This document shows, one piece after another, positions 26,343 to 39,500 of a stretch of DNA of 64,000 nucleotides (position 1 is the stretch's first letter; the number at the start of each line of letters is the position of its first letter). The notes under the pieces are model-generated. The model was not told where the DNA came from, ran no database searches, and saw only the letters and a list, made by a program, of their open reading frames with translations. This DNA is from Parapristionchus giblindavisi. Taxonomy: Eukaryota > Nematoda > Chromadorea > Rhabditida > Diplogasteridae. The position numbers were made by a program, and so were the translations under genes. Location: positions 62,001-126,000 of the forward strand of contig CALSFV010000254.1 of assembly GCA_943737045.1 (NCBI GenBank), in the 5' to 3' direction.

Positions 26343-29300
26343 TTGGGATTCGATCAGGCGTGGGGGGTTCGATCACTACAAAATCGACCCTGGTTAGCTC
26401 ATAGGGTACACAAACCTCTCGACCAGCAAAATGTAAGCTGCCCGTGGACCATTCTTCATCATACTACAAGCGGTCTTGGTTATGATCACGTCTTCATACC
26501 TTTTGTACTATCGAATTGGGATTCGATCAGGCGTGGGGGTCGATCACTACATACTCGACCGTGGTTGGCTCAAAGAGTACACAAACCTCTCGACGAGCAA
26601 AATGTAAGCTGCCCGTGGACCATTCTTCATCATACTACAAGCGGTCTTGGTTATGATCACGTCTTCATACCTTTTGTACTATCGAATTGGGATTCGATCA
26701 GGCGTGGGGGGTTCGATCACTACAAAATCGACCCTGGTTAGCTCATAGGGTACACAAACCTCTCGACCAGCAAAATGTAAGCTGCCCGTGGACCATTCTT
26801 CATCATACTACAAGCGGTCTTGGTTATGATCACGTCTTCATACCTTTTGTACTATCGAATTGGGATTCGATCAGGCGTGGGGGGTTCGATCACTACAAAA
26901 TCGACCCTGGTTAGCTCATAGGGTACACAAACCTCTCGACCAGCAAAATGTAAACTGCCCGTGGACCATTCTTCATCATACTACAAGCGGTCTTGGTTAT
27001 GTGCACGTCTTCATTTTGTACTATCGCATGGTGATTCGATCAGGCGTGGGGGTCGATCACTACATACTCGACCGTGGTTGGCTCAAAGAGTACACAAACC
27101 TCTCGACGAGCAAAATGTAAGCTGCCCGTGGACCATTCTTCATCATACTACAAGCGGTCTTGGTTATGATCACGTCTTCATACCTTTTGTACTATCGAAT
27201 TGGGATTCGATCAGGCGTGGGGGGTTCGATCACTACAAAATCGACCCTGGTTAGCTCATAGGGTACACAAATCTCTCGAACAGCAAAATGTAGACTGCCC
27301 GTGGGCCATTCTTCATCATACTACAAGCGGTCTTGGTTATGATCACGTCTTCATACCTTTTGTACTATCGAATTGGGATTCGATCAGGCGTGGGGGGTTC
27401 GATCACTACAAAATCGACCCTGGTTAGCTCATAGGGTACACAAACCTCTCGACCAGCAAAATGTAAACTGCCCGTGGACCATTCTTCATCATACTACAAG
27501 CGGTCTTGGTTATGTGCACGTCTTCATTTTGTACTATCGCATGGTGATTCGATCAGGCGTGGGGGTCGATCACTACATACTCGACCGTGGTTGGCTCAAA
27601 GAGTACACAAACCTCTCGACGAGCAAAATGTAAGCTGCCCGTGGACCATTCTTCATCATACTACAAGCGGTCTTGGTTATGATCACGTCTTCATACCTTT
27701 TGTACTATCGAATTGGGATTCGATCAGGCGTGGGGGGTTCGATCACTACAAAATCGACCCTGGTTAGCTCATAGGGTACACAAACCTCTCGACCAGCAAA
27801 ATGTAAGCTGCCCGTGGACCATTCTTCATCATACTACAAGCGGTCTTGGTTATGATCACGTCTTCATACCTTTTGTACTATCGAATTGGGATTCGATCAG
27901 GCGTGGGGGTCGATCACTACATACTCGACCGTGGTTGGCTCAAAGAGTACACAAACCTCTCGACGAGCAAAATGTAAGCTGCCCGTGGACCATTCTTCAT
28001 CATACTACAAGCGGTCTTGGTTATGATCACGTCTTCATACCTTTTGTACTATCGAATTGGGATTCGATCAGGCGTGGGGGGTTCGATCACTACAAAATCG
28101 ACCCTGGTTAGCTCATAGGGTACACAAACCTCTCGACCAGCAAAATGTAAGCTGCCCGTGGACCATTCTTCATCATACTACAAGCGGTCTTGGTTATGAT
28201 CACGTCTTCATACCTTTTGTACTATCGAATTGGGATTCGATCAGGCGTGGGGGGTTCGATCACTACAAAATCGACCCTGGTTAGCTCATAGGGTACACAA
28301 ACCTCTCGACCAGCAAAATGTAAACTGCCCGTGGACCATTCTTCATCATACTACAAGCGGTCTTGGTTATGTGCACGTCTTCATTTTGTACTATCGCATG
28401 GTGATTCGATCAGGCGTGGGGGTCGATCACTACATACTCGACCGTGGTTGGCTCAAAGAGTACACAAACCTCTCGACGAGCAAAATGTAAGCTGCCCGTG
28501 GACCATTCTTCATCATACTACAAGCGGTCTTGGTTATGATCACGTCTTCATACCTTTTGTACTATCGAATTGGGATTCGATCAGGCGTGGGGGGTTCGAT
28601 CACTACAAAATCGACCCTGGTTAGCTCATAGGGTACACAAACCTCTCGACCAGCAAAATGTAAGCTGCCCGTGGACCATTCTTCATCATACTACAAGCGG
28701 TCTTGGTTATGATCACGTCTTCATACCTTTTGTACTATCGAATTGGGATTCGATCAGGCGTGGGGGTCGATCACTACATACTCGACCGTGGTTGGCTCAA
28801 AGAGTACACAAACCTCTCGACGAGCAAAATGTAAGCTGCCCGTGGACCATTCTTCATCATACTACAAGCGGTCTTGGTTATGATCACGTCTTCATACCTT
28901 TTGTACTATCGAATTGGGATTCGATCAGGCGTGGGGGGTTCGATCACTACAAAATCGACCCTGGTTAGCTCATAGGGTACACAAACCTCTCGACCAGCAA
29001 AATGTAAGCTGCCCGTGGACCATTCTTCATCATACTACAAGCGGTCTTGGTTATGATCACGTCTTCATACCTTTTGTACTATCGCATGGTGATTCGATCA
29101 GGCGTGGGGGTCGATCACTACATACTCGACCGTGGTTGGCTCAAAGAGTACACAAACCTCTCGACGAGCAAAATGTAAGCTGCCCGTGGACCATTCTTCA
29201 TCATACTACAAGCGGTCTTGGTTATGATCACGTCTTCATACCTTTTGTACTATCGAATTGGGATTCGATCAGGCGTGGGGGGTTCGATCACTACAAAATC

Positions 29301-29775
29301 GACCCTGGTTAGCTCATAGGGTACACAAACCTCTCGACCAGCAAAATGTAAGCTGCCCGTGGACCATTCTTCATCATACTACAAGCGGTCTTGGTTATGA
29401 TCACGTCTTCATACCTTTTGTACTATCGAATTGGGATTCGATCAGGCGTGGGGGTCGATCACTACATACTCGACCGTGGTTGGCTCAAAGAGTACACAAA
29501 CCTCTCGACGAGCAAAATGTAAGCTGCCCGTGGACCATTCTTCATCATACTACAAGCGGTCTTGGTTATGATCACGTCTTCATACCTTTTGTACTATCGA
29601 ATTGGGATTCGATCAGGCGTGGGGGGTTCGATCACTACAAAATCGACCCTGGTTAGCTCATAGGGTACACAAACCTCTCGACCAGCAAAATGTAAGCTGC
29701 CCGTGGACCATTCTTCATCATACTACAAGCGGTCTTGGTTATGATCACGTCTTCATACCTTTTGTACTATCGAAT
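26343..29775 (+). repeat. nested 344, 513 and 857 bp higher-order repeats
   Basis: The same monomer start recurs at 28570, 28914, 29258 and 29602 (344 bp steps), at 26860 and 27373 (513 bp), and at 27713 and 28570 (857 bp = 513 + 344). One monomer near 29070 is a hybrid, with a long-type ATACCTTTTG start and a short-type CGCATGGTG middle, which suggests a short conversion patch. Confidence 0.75.
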
Positions 29776-30221
29776 TGGGATTCGATCAGGCGTGGGGGGT
29801 TCGATCACTACATACTCGACCGTGGTTGGCTCAAAGAGTACACAAACCTCTCGACGAGCAAAATGTAAGCTGTCCGTGGACCATTCTTCATCATACTACA
29901 AGCGGTCTTGGTTATGATCACGTCTTCATACCTTTTGTACTATCGAATTGGGATTCGATCAGGCGTGGGGGGGGTTCGATCACTACAAAATCGACCCTGG
30001 TTAGCTCATAGGGTACACAAACCTCTCGACCAGCAAAATGTAAGCTGCCCGTGGACCATTCTTCATCATACTACAAGCGGTCTTGGTTATGATCACGTCT
30101 TCATACCTTTTGTACTATCGAATGGGGATTAGATCAGGCGTGGGGGGGGGGTTCGATCACTACATATTCGACCCTGGTTAGCTCATAGGGTACACAAACC
30201 TCTCGACGAGCAAAATGTAAG

Positions 30222-32580
30222 CTGCCCGTGGACCATTCTTCATCATACTACAAGCGGTCTTGGTTATGTGCACGTCTTCATTTTGTACTATCGCATGGTG
30301 ATTCGATCAGGCGTGGGGGTCGATCACTACATACTCGACCGTGGTAGGCTCATAGAGAACACAAACCTCTCGACGAGCAAAATGCAAGCCGCCCGTGAAC
30401 CATTCTTCATCATACTACAAGTGGTCTTGGTTATTATCATGTCTTCATACCTTTTGTACTATCGAATTGGGATTCGATCAGGCGTGGGGGGTTCGATCAC
30501 TACATACTCGACCGTGGTTGGCTCATAGAGTATACAAACCTCTCGACGAGCAAAATGTAAGCTGCCCGTGGACCATTCTTCATCATACTGCAAGCGGTCT
30601 TGGTTATGATCACGTCTTCATACCTTTTGTACTATCGAATTGGGATTCGATCAGGCGTGGGGGGTTCGATCACTACAAAATCGACCCTGGTTAGCTCATA
30701 GGGTACACAAATCTCTCGAACAGCAAAATGTAGACTGCCCGTGGACCATTCTTCATTATACTACAAGCGGTCTTGGTTATGTGCACGTCTTCATACCTTT
30801 TGTACTATCGAATGGGGATTAGATCAGGCGTGGGGGGGGGGGGTTCGATCACTACATAATCGACCCTGGTTAGCTCATAGGGTACACAAACCTCTCGACG
30901 AGCAAAATGTAAGCTGCCCGTGGACCATTCTTCATCATACTACAAGCGGTCTTGGTTATGATCACGTCTTCATACCTTTTGTACTATCGAATTGGGATTC
31001 GATCAGGCGTGGGGGGTTCGATCACTACATACTCGACCGTGGTTGGCTCAAAGAGTACACAAACCTCTCGACGAGCAAAATGTAAGCTGTCCGTGGACCA
31101 TTCTTCATCATACTACAAGCGGTCTTGGTTATGATCACGTCTTCATACCTTTTGTACTATCGAATTGGGATTCGATCAGGCGTGGGGGGTTCGATCACTA
31201 CAAAATCGACCCTGGTTAGCTCATAGGGTACACAAACCTCTCGACCAGCAAAATGTAAACTGCCCGTGGACCATTTTTCATCATACTACAAGCGGTCTTG
31301 GTTATGTGCACGTCTTCATTTTGTACTATCGCATGGTGATTCGATCAGGCGTGGGGGTCGATCACAACATACTCGACCGTGGTTGGCTCAAAGAGTACAC
31401 AAACCTCTCGACGAGCAAAATGTAAGCTGCCCGTGGACCATTCTTCATCATACTACAAGCGGTCTTGGTTATGATCACGTCTTCATACCTTTTGTACTAT
31501 CGAATTGGGATTCGATCAGGCGTGGGGGGTTCGATCACTACAAAATCGACCCTGGTTAGCTCATAGGGTACACAAACCTCTCGACCAGCAAAATGTAAGC
31601 TGCCCGTGGACCATTCTTCATCATACTACAAGCGGTCTTGGTTATGATCACGTCTTCATACCTTTTGTACTATCGAATTGGGATTCGATCAGGCGTGGGG
31701 GGTTCGATCACTACATACTCGACCGTGGTTGGCTCAAAGAGTACACAAACCTCTCGACGAGCAAAATGTAAGCTGTCCGTGGACCATTCTTCATCATAGT
31801 ACAAGCGGTCTTGGTTATGATCACGTCTTCATACCTTTTGTACTATCGAATTGGGATTCGATCAGGCGTGGGGGGTTCGATCACTACAAAATCGACCCTG
31901 GTTAGCTCATAGGGTACACAAACCTCTCGACCAGCAAAATGTAAACTGCCCGTGGACCATTCTTCATCATACTACAAGCGGTCTTGGTTATGTGCACGTC
32001 TTCATTTTGTACTATCGCATGGTGATTCGATCAGGCGTGGGGGGTTCGATCACTACAAAATCGACCCTGGTTAGCTCATAGGGTACACAAATCTCTCGAA
32101 CAGCAAAATGTAGACTGCCCGTGGACCATTCTTCATTATACTACAAGCGGTCTTGGTTATGTGCACGTCTTCATACCTTTTGTACTATCGAATGGGGATT
32201 AGATCAGGCGTGGGGGGGGGGGTTCGATCACTACATAATCGACCCTGGTTAGCTCATAGGGTACGCAAACCTCTCGACGAGCAAAATGTAAGCTGCCCGT
32301 GGACCATTCTTCATCATACTACAAGCGGTCTTGGTTATGATCACGTCTTCATACCTTTTGTACTATCGAATTGGGATTCGATCAGGCGTGGGGGGTTCGA
32401 TCACTACAAAATCGACCCTGGTTAGCTCATAGGGTACACAAATCTCTCGAACAGCAAAATGTAGACTGCCCGTGGGCCATTCTTCATCATACTACAAGCG
32501 GTCTTGGTTATGATCACGTCTTCATACCTTTTGTACTATCGAATTGGGATTCGATCAGGCGTGGGGGGTTCGATCACTAC
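30222..32580 (+). repeat. second copy of the ~2.36 kb block
   Basis: Partner of 22890-25250. The shared rare variants include TTATTATCATGTC, CATACTGCAAGCGG, a TTTTTCATC monomer, a CATAGTACAAG monomer and GTACGCAAACC, all in the same order. Confidence 0.8.
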
Positions 32581-33699
32581 ATACTCGACCGTGGTTGGCT
32601 CAAAGAGTACACAAACCTCTCGACGAGCAAAATGTAAGCTGTCCGTGGACCATTCTTCATCATACTACAAGCGGTCTTGGTTATGATCACGTCTTCATAC
32701 CTTTTGTACTATCGAATTGGGATTCGATCAGGCGTGGGGGGTTCGATCACTACAAAATCGACCCTGGTTAGCTCATAGGGTACACAAACCTCTCGACCAG
32801 CAAAATGTAAACTGCCCGTGGACCATTTTTCATCATACTACAAGCGGTCTTGGTTATGTGCACGTCTTCATTTTGTACTATCGCATGGTGATTCGATCAG
32901 GCGTGGGGGTCGATCACAACATACTCGACCGTGGTTGGCTCAAAGAGTACACAAACCTCTCGACGAGCAAAATGTAAGCTGCCCGTGGACCATTCTTCAT
33001 CATACTACAAGCGGTCTTGGTTATGATCACGTCTTCATACCTTTTGTACTATCGAATTGGGATTCGATCAGGCGTGGGGGGTTCGATCACTACAAAATCG
33101 ACCCTGGTTAGCTCATAGGGTACACAAATCTCTCGAACAGCAAAATGTAGACTGCCCGTGGGCCATTCTTCATCATACTACAAGCGGTCTTGGTTATGAT
33201 CACGTCTTCATACCTTTTGTACTATCGAATTGGGATTCGATCAGGCGTGGGGGGTTCGATCACTACAAAATCGACCCTGGTTAGCTCATAGGGTACACAA
33301 ACCTCTCGACCAGCAAAATGTAAACTGCCCGTGGACCATTCTTCATCATACTACAAGCGGTCTTGGTTATGTGCACGTCTTCATTTTGTACTATCGCATG
33401 GTGATTCGATCAGGCGTGGGGGTCGATCACTACATACTCGACCGTGGTTGGCTCAAAGAGTACACAAACCTCTCGACGAGCAAAATGTAAGCTGTCCGTG
33501 GACCATTCTTCATCATACTACAAGCGGTCTTGGTTATGATCACGTCTTCATACCTTTTGTACTATCGAATTGGGATTCGATCAGGCGTGGGGGGTTCGAT
33601 CACTACAAAATCGACCCTGGTTAGCTCATAGGGTACACAAATCTCTCGAACAGCAAAATGTAGACTGCCCGTGGGCCATTCTTCATCATACTACAAGCG

Positions 33700-36560
33700 G
33701 TCTTGGTTATGATCACGTCTTCATACCTTTTGTACTATCGAATTGGGATTCGATCAGGCGTGGGGGGTTCGATCACTACAAAATCGACCCTGGTTAGCTC
33801 ATAGGGTACACAAACCTCTCGACCAGCAAAATGTAAACTGCCCGTGGACCATTCTTCATCATACTACAAGCGGTCTTGGTTATGTGCACGTCTTCATTTT
33901 GTACTATCGCATGGTGATTCGATCAGGCGTGGGGGTCGATCACTACATACTCGACCGTGGTTGGCTCAAAGAGTACACAAACCTCTCGACGAGCAAAATG
34001 TAAGCTGCCCGTGGACCATTCTTCATCATACTACAAGCGGTCTTGGTTATGATCACGTCTTCATACCTTTTGTACTATCGAATGGGGATTAGATCAGGCG
34101 TGGGGGGGGGGGGTTCGATCACTACAAAATCGACCCTGGTTAGCTCATAGGGTACACAAATCTCTCGAACAGCAAAATGTAGACTGCCCGTGGGCCATTC
34201 TTCATCATACTACAAGCGGTCTTGGTTATGATCACGTCTTCATACCTTTTGTACTATCGAATTGGGATTCGATCAGGCGTGGGGGTTCGATCACTACATA
34301 CTCGACCGTGGTTGGCTCAAAGAGTACACAAACCTCTCGACGAGCAAAATGTAAGCTGTCCGTGGACCATTCTTCATCATACTACAAGCGGTCTTGGTTA
34401 TGATCACGTCTTCATACCTTTTGTACTATCGAATTGGGATTCGATCAGGCGTGGGGGGTTCGATCACTACAAAATCGACCCTGGTTAGCTCATAGGGTAC
34501 ACAAACCTCTCGACCAGCAAAATGTAAACTGCCCGTGGACCATTTTTCATCATACTACAAGCGGTCTTGGTTATGTGCACGTCTTCATTTTGTACTATCG
34601 CATGGTGATTCGATCAGGCGTGGGGGTCGATCACAACATACTCGACCGTGGTTGGCTCAAAGAGTACACAAACCTCTCGACGAGCAAAATGTAAGCTGCC
34701 CGTGGACCATTCTTCATCATACTACAAGCGGTCTTGGTTATGATCACGTCTTCATACCTTTTGTACTATCGAATTGGGATTCGATCAGGCGTGGGGGGTT
34801 CGATCACTACAAAATCGACCCTGGTTAGCTCATAGGGTACACAAATCTCTCGAACAGCAAAATGTAGACTGCCCGTGGGCCATTCTTCATCATACTACAA
34901 GCGGTCTTGGTTATGATCACGTCTTCATACCTTTTGTACTATCGAATTGGGATTCGATCAGGCGTGGGGGGTTCGATCACTACAAAATCGACCCTGGTTA
35001 GCTCATAGGGTACACAAACCTCTCGACCAGCAAAATGTAAACTGCCCGTGGACCATTCTTCATCATACTACAAGCGGTCTTGGTTATGTGCACGTCTTCA
35101 TTTTGTACTATCGCATGGTGATTCGATCAGGCGTGGGGGTCGATCACTACATACTCGACCGTGGTTGGCTCAAAGAGTACACAAACCTCTCGACGAGCAA
35201 AATGTAAGCTGTCCGTGGACCATTCTTCATCATACTACAAGCGGTCTTGGTTATGATCACGTCTTCATACCTTTTGTACTATCGAATTGGGATTCGATCA
35301 GGCGTGGGGGTTCGATCACTACAAAATCGACCCTGGTTAGCTCATAGGGTACACAAACCTCTCGACCAGCAAAATGTAAACTGCCCGTGGACCATTTTTC
35401 ATCATACTACAAGCGGTCTTGGTTATGTGCACGTCTTCATTTTGTACTATCGCATGGTGATTCGATCAGGCGTGGGGGTCGATCACAACATACTCGACCG
35501 TGGTTGGCTCAAAGAGTACACAAACCTCTCGACGAGCAAAATGTAAGCTGCCCGTGGACCATTCTTCATCATACTACAAGCGGTCTTGGTTATGATCACG
35601 TCTTCATACCTTTTGTACTATCGAATTGGGATTCGATCAGGCGTGGGGGGTTCGATCACTACAAAATCGACCCTGGTTAGCTCATAGGGTACACAAATCT
35701 CTCGAACAGCAAAATGTAGACTGCCCGTGGGCCATTCTTCATCATACTACAAGCGGTCTTGGTTATGATCACGTCTTCATACCTTTTGTACTATCGAATT
35801 GGGATTCGATCAGGCGTGGGGGGTTCGATCACTACAAAATCGACCCTGGTTAGCTCATAGGGTACACAAACCTCTCGACCAGCAAAATGTAAACTGCCCG
35901 TGGACCATTCTTCATCATACTACAAGCGGTCTTGGTTATGTGCACGTCTTCATTTTGTACTATCGCATGGTGATTCGATCAGGCGTGGGGGTCGATCACT
36001 ACATACTCGACCGTGGTTGGCTCAAAGAGTACACAAACCTCTCGACGAGCAAAATGTAAGCTGCCCGTGGACCATTCTTCATCATACTACAAGCGGTCTT
36101 GGTTATGATCACGTCTTCATACCTTTTGTACTATCGAATTGGGATTCGATCAGGCGTGGGGGGTTCGATCACTACAAAATCGACCCTGGTTAGCTCATAG
36201 GGTACACAAACCTCTCGACCAGCTAAATGTAAGCTGCCCGTGGACCATTCTTCATCATACTACAAGCGGTCTTGGTTATGATCACGTCTTCATACCTTTT
36301 GTACTATCGAATTGGGATTCGATCAGGCGTGGGGGGTTCGATCACTACATACTCGACCGTGGTTGGCTCAAAGAGTACACAAACCTCTCGACGAGCAAAA
36401 TGTAAGCTGTCCGTGGACCATTCTTCATCATACTACAAGCGGTCTTGGTTATGATCACGTCTTCATACCTTTTGTACTATCGAATTGGGATTCGATCAGG
36501 CGTGGGGGGTTCGATCACTACAAAATCGACCCTGGTTAGCTCATAGGGTACACAAACCTC
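33700..36560 (+). repeat. ~2.8 kb block duplicated 3,255-3,257 bp downstream
   Basis: The block recurs at about 36960-39770. The private variant CGACCAGCTAAATG at 36218 recurs at 39475. The offset grows by one base at the G run at 34102 (12 versus 13 G) and by one more at the run near 35306 (5 versus 6 G). Confidence 0.75.
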
Positions 36561-39500
36561 TCGACCAGCAAAATGTAAACTGCCCGTGGACCATTCTTCA
36601 TCATACTACAAGCGGTCTTGGTTATGTGCACGTCTTCATTTTGTACTATCGCATGGTGATTCGATCAGGCGTGGGGGTCGATCACTACATACTCGACCGT
36701 GGTTGGCTCAAAGAGTACACAAACCTCTCGACGAGCAAAATGTAAGCTGTCCGTGGACCATTCTTCATCATACTACAAGCGGTCTTGGTTATGATCACGT
36801 CTTCATACCTTTTGTACTATCGAATTGGGATTCGATCAGGCGTGGGGGGTTCGATCACTACAAAATCGACCCTGGTTAGCTCATAGGGTACACAAATCTC
36901 TCGAACAGCAAAATGTAGACTGCCCGTGGGCCATTCTTCATCATACTACAAGCGGTCTTGGTTATGATCACGTCTTCATACCTTTTGTACTATCGAATTG
37001 GGATTCGATCAGGCGTGGGGGGTTCGATCACTACAAAATCGACCCTGGTTAGCTCATAGGGTACACAAACCTCTCGACCAGCAAAATGTAAACTGCCCGT
37101 GGACCATTCTTCATCATACTACAAGCGGTCTTGGTTATGTGCACGTCTTCATTTTGTACTATCGCATGGTGATTCGATCAGGCGTGGGGGTCGATCACTA
37201 CATACTCGACCGTGGTTGGCTCAAAGAGTACACAAACCTCTCGACGAGCAAAATGTAAGCTGCCCGTGGACCATTCTTCATCATACTACAAGCGGTCTTG
37301 GTTATGATCACGTCTTCATACCTTTTGTACTATCGAATGGGGATTAGATCAGGCGTGGGGGGGGGGGGGTTCGATCACTACAAAATCGACCCTGGTTAGC
37401 TCATAGGGTACACAAATCTCTCGAACAGCAAAATGTAGACTGCCCGTGGGCCATTCTTCATCATACTACAAGCGGTCTTGGTTATGATCACGTCTTCATA
37501 CCTTTTGTACTATCGAATTGGGATTCGATCAGGCATGGGGGTTCGATCACTACATACTCGACCGTGGTTGGCTCAAAGAGTACACAAACCTCTCGACGAG
37601 CAAAATGTAAGCTGTCCGTGGACCATTCTTCATCATACTACAAGCGGTCTTGGTTATGATCACGTCTTCATACCTTTTGTACTATCGAATTGGGATTCGA
37701 TCAGGCGTGGGGGGTTCGATCACTACAAAATCGACCCTGGTTAGCTCATAGGGTACACAAACCTCTCGACCAGCAAAATGTAAACTGCCCGTGGACCATT
37801 TTTCATCATACTACAAGCGGTCTTGGTTATGTGCACGTCTTCATTTTGTACTATCGCATGGTGATTCGATCAGGCGTGGGGGTCGATCACAACATACTCG
37901 ACCGTGGTTGGCTCAAAGAGTACACAAACCTCTCGACGAGCAAAATGTAAGCTGCCCGTGGACCATTCTTCATCATACTACAAGCGGTCTTGGTTATGAT
38001 CACGTCTTCATACCTTTTGTACTATCGAATTGGGATTCGATCAGGCGTGGGGGGTTCGATCACTACAAAATCGACCCTGGTTAGCTCATAGGGTACACAA
38101 ATCTCTCGAACAGCAAAATGTAGACTGCCCGTGGGCCATTCTTCATCATACTACAAGCGGTCTTGGTTATGATCACGTCTTCATACCTTTTGTACTATCG
38201 AATTGGGATTCGATCAGGCGTGGGGGGTTCGATCACTACAAAATCGACCCTGGTTAGCTCATAGGGTACACAAACCTCTCGACCAGCAAAATGTAAACTG
38301 CCCGTGGACCATTCTTCATCATACTACAAGCGGTCTTGGTTATGTGCACGTCTTCATTTTGTACTATCGCATGGTGATTCGATCAGGCGTGGGGGTCGAT
38401 CACTACATACTCGACCGTGGTTGGCTCAAAGAGTACACAAACCTCTCGACGAGCAAAATGTAAGCTGTCCGTGGACCATTCTTCATCATACTACAAGCGG
38501 TCTTGGTTATGATCACGTCTTCATACCTTTTGTACTATCGAATTGGGATTCGATCAGGCGTGGGGGGTTCGATCACTACAAAATCGACCCTGGTTAGCTC
38601 ATAGGGTACACAAACCTCTCGACCAGCAAAATGTAAACTGCCCGTGGACCATTTTTCATCATACTACAAGCGGTCTTGGTTATGTGCACGTCTTCATTTT
38701 GTACTATCGCATGGTGATTCGATCAGGCGTGGGGGTCGATCACAACATACTCGACCGTGGTTGGCTCAAAGAGTACACAAACCTCTCGACGAGCAAAATG
38801 TAAGCTGCCCGTGGACCATTCTTCATCATACTACAAGCGGTCTTGGTTATGATCACGTCTTCATACCTTTTGTACTATCGAATTGGGATTCGATCAGGCG
38901 TGGGGGGTTCGATCACTACAAAATCGACCCTGGTTAGCTCATAGGGTACACAAATCTCTCGAACAGCAAAATGTAGACTGCCCGTGGGCCATTCTTCATC
39001 ATACTACAAGCGGTCTTGGTTATGATCACGTCTTCATACCTTTTGTACTATCGAATTGGGATTCGATCAGGCGTGGGGGGTTCGATCACTACAAAATCGA
39101 CCCTGGTTAGCTCATAGGGTACACAAACCTCTCGACCAGCAAAATGTAAACTGCCCGTGGACCATTCTTCATCATACTACAAGCGGTCTTGGTTATGTGC
39201 ACGTCTTCATTTTGTACTATCGCATGGTGATTCGATCAGGCGTGGGGGTCGATCACTACATACTCGACCGTGGTTGGCTCAAAGAGTACACAAACCTCTC
39301 GACGAGCAAAATGTAAGCTGCCCGTGGACCATTCTTCATCATACTACAAGCGGTCTTGGTTATGATCACGTCTTCATACCTTTTGTACTATCGAATTGGG
39401 ATTCGATCAGGCGTGGGGGGTTCGATCACTACAAAATCGACCCTGGTTAGCTCATAGGGTACACAAACCTCTCGACCAGCTAAATGTAAGCTGCCCGTGG

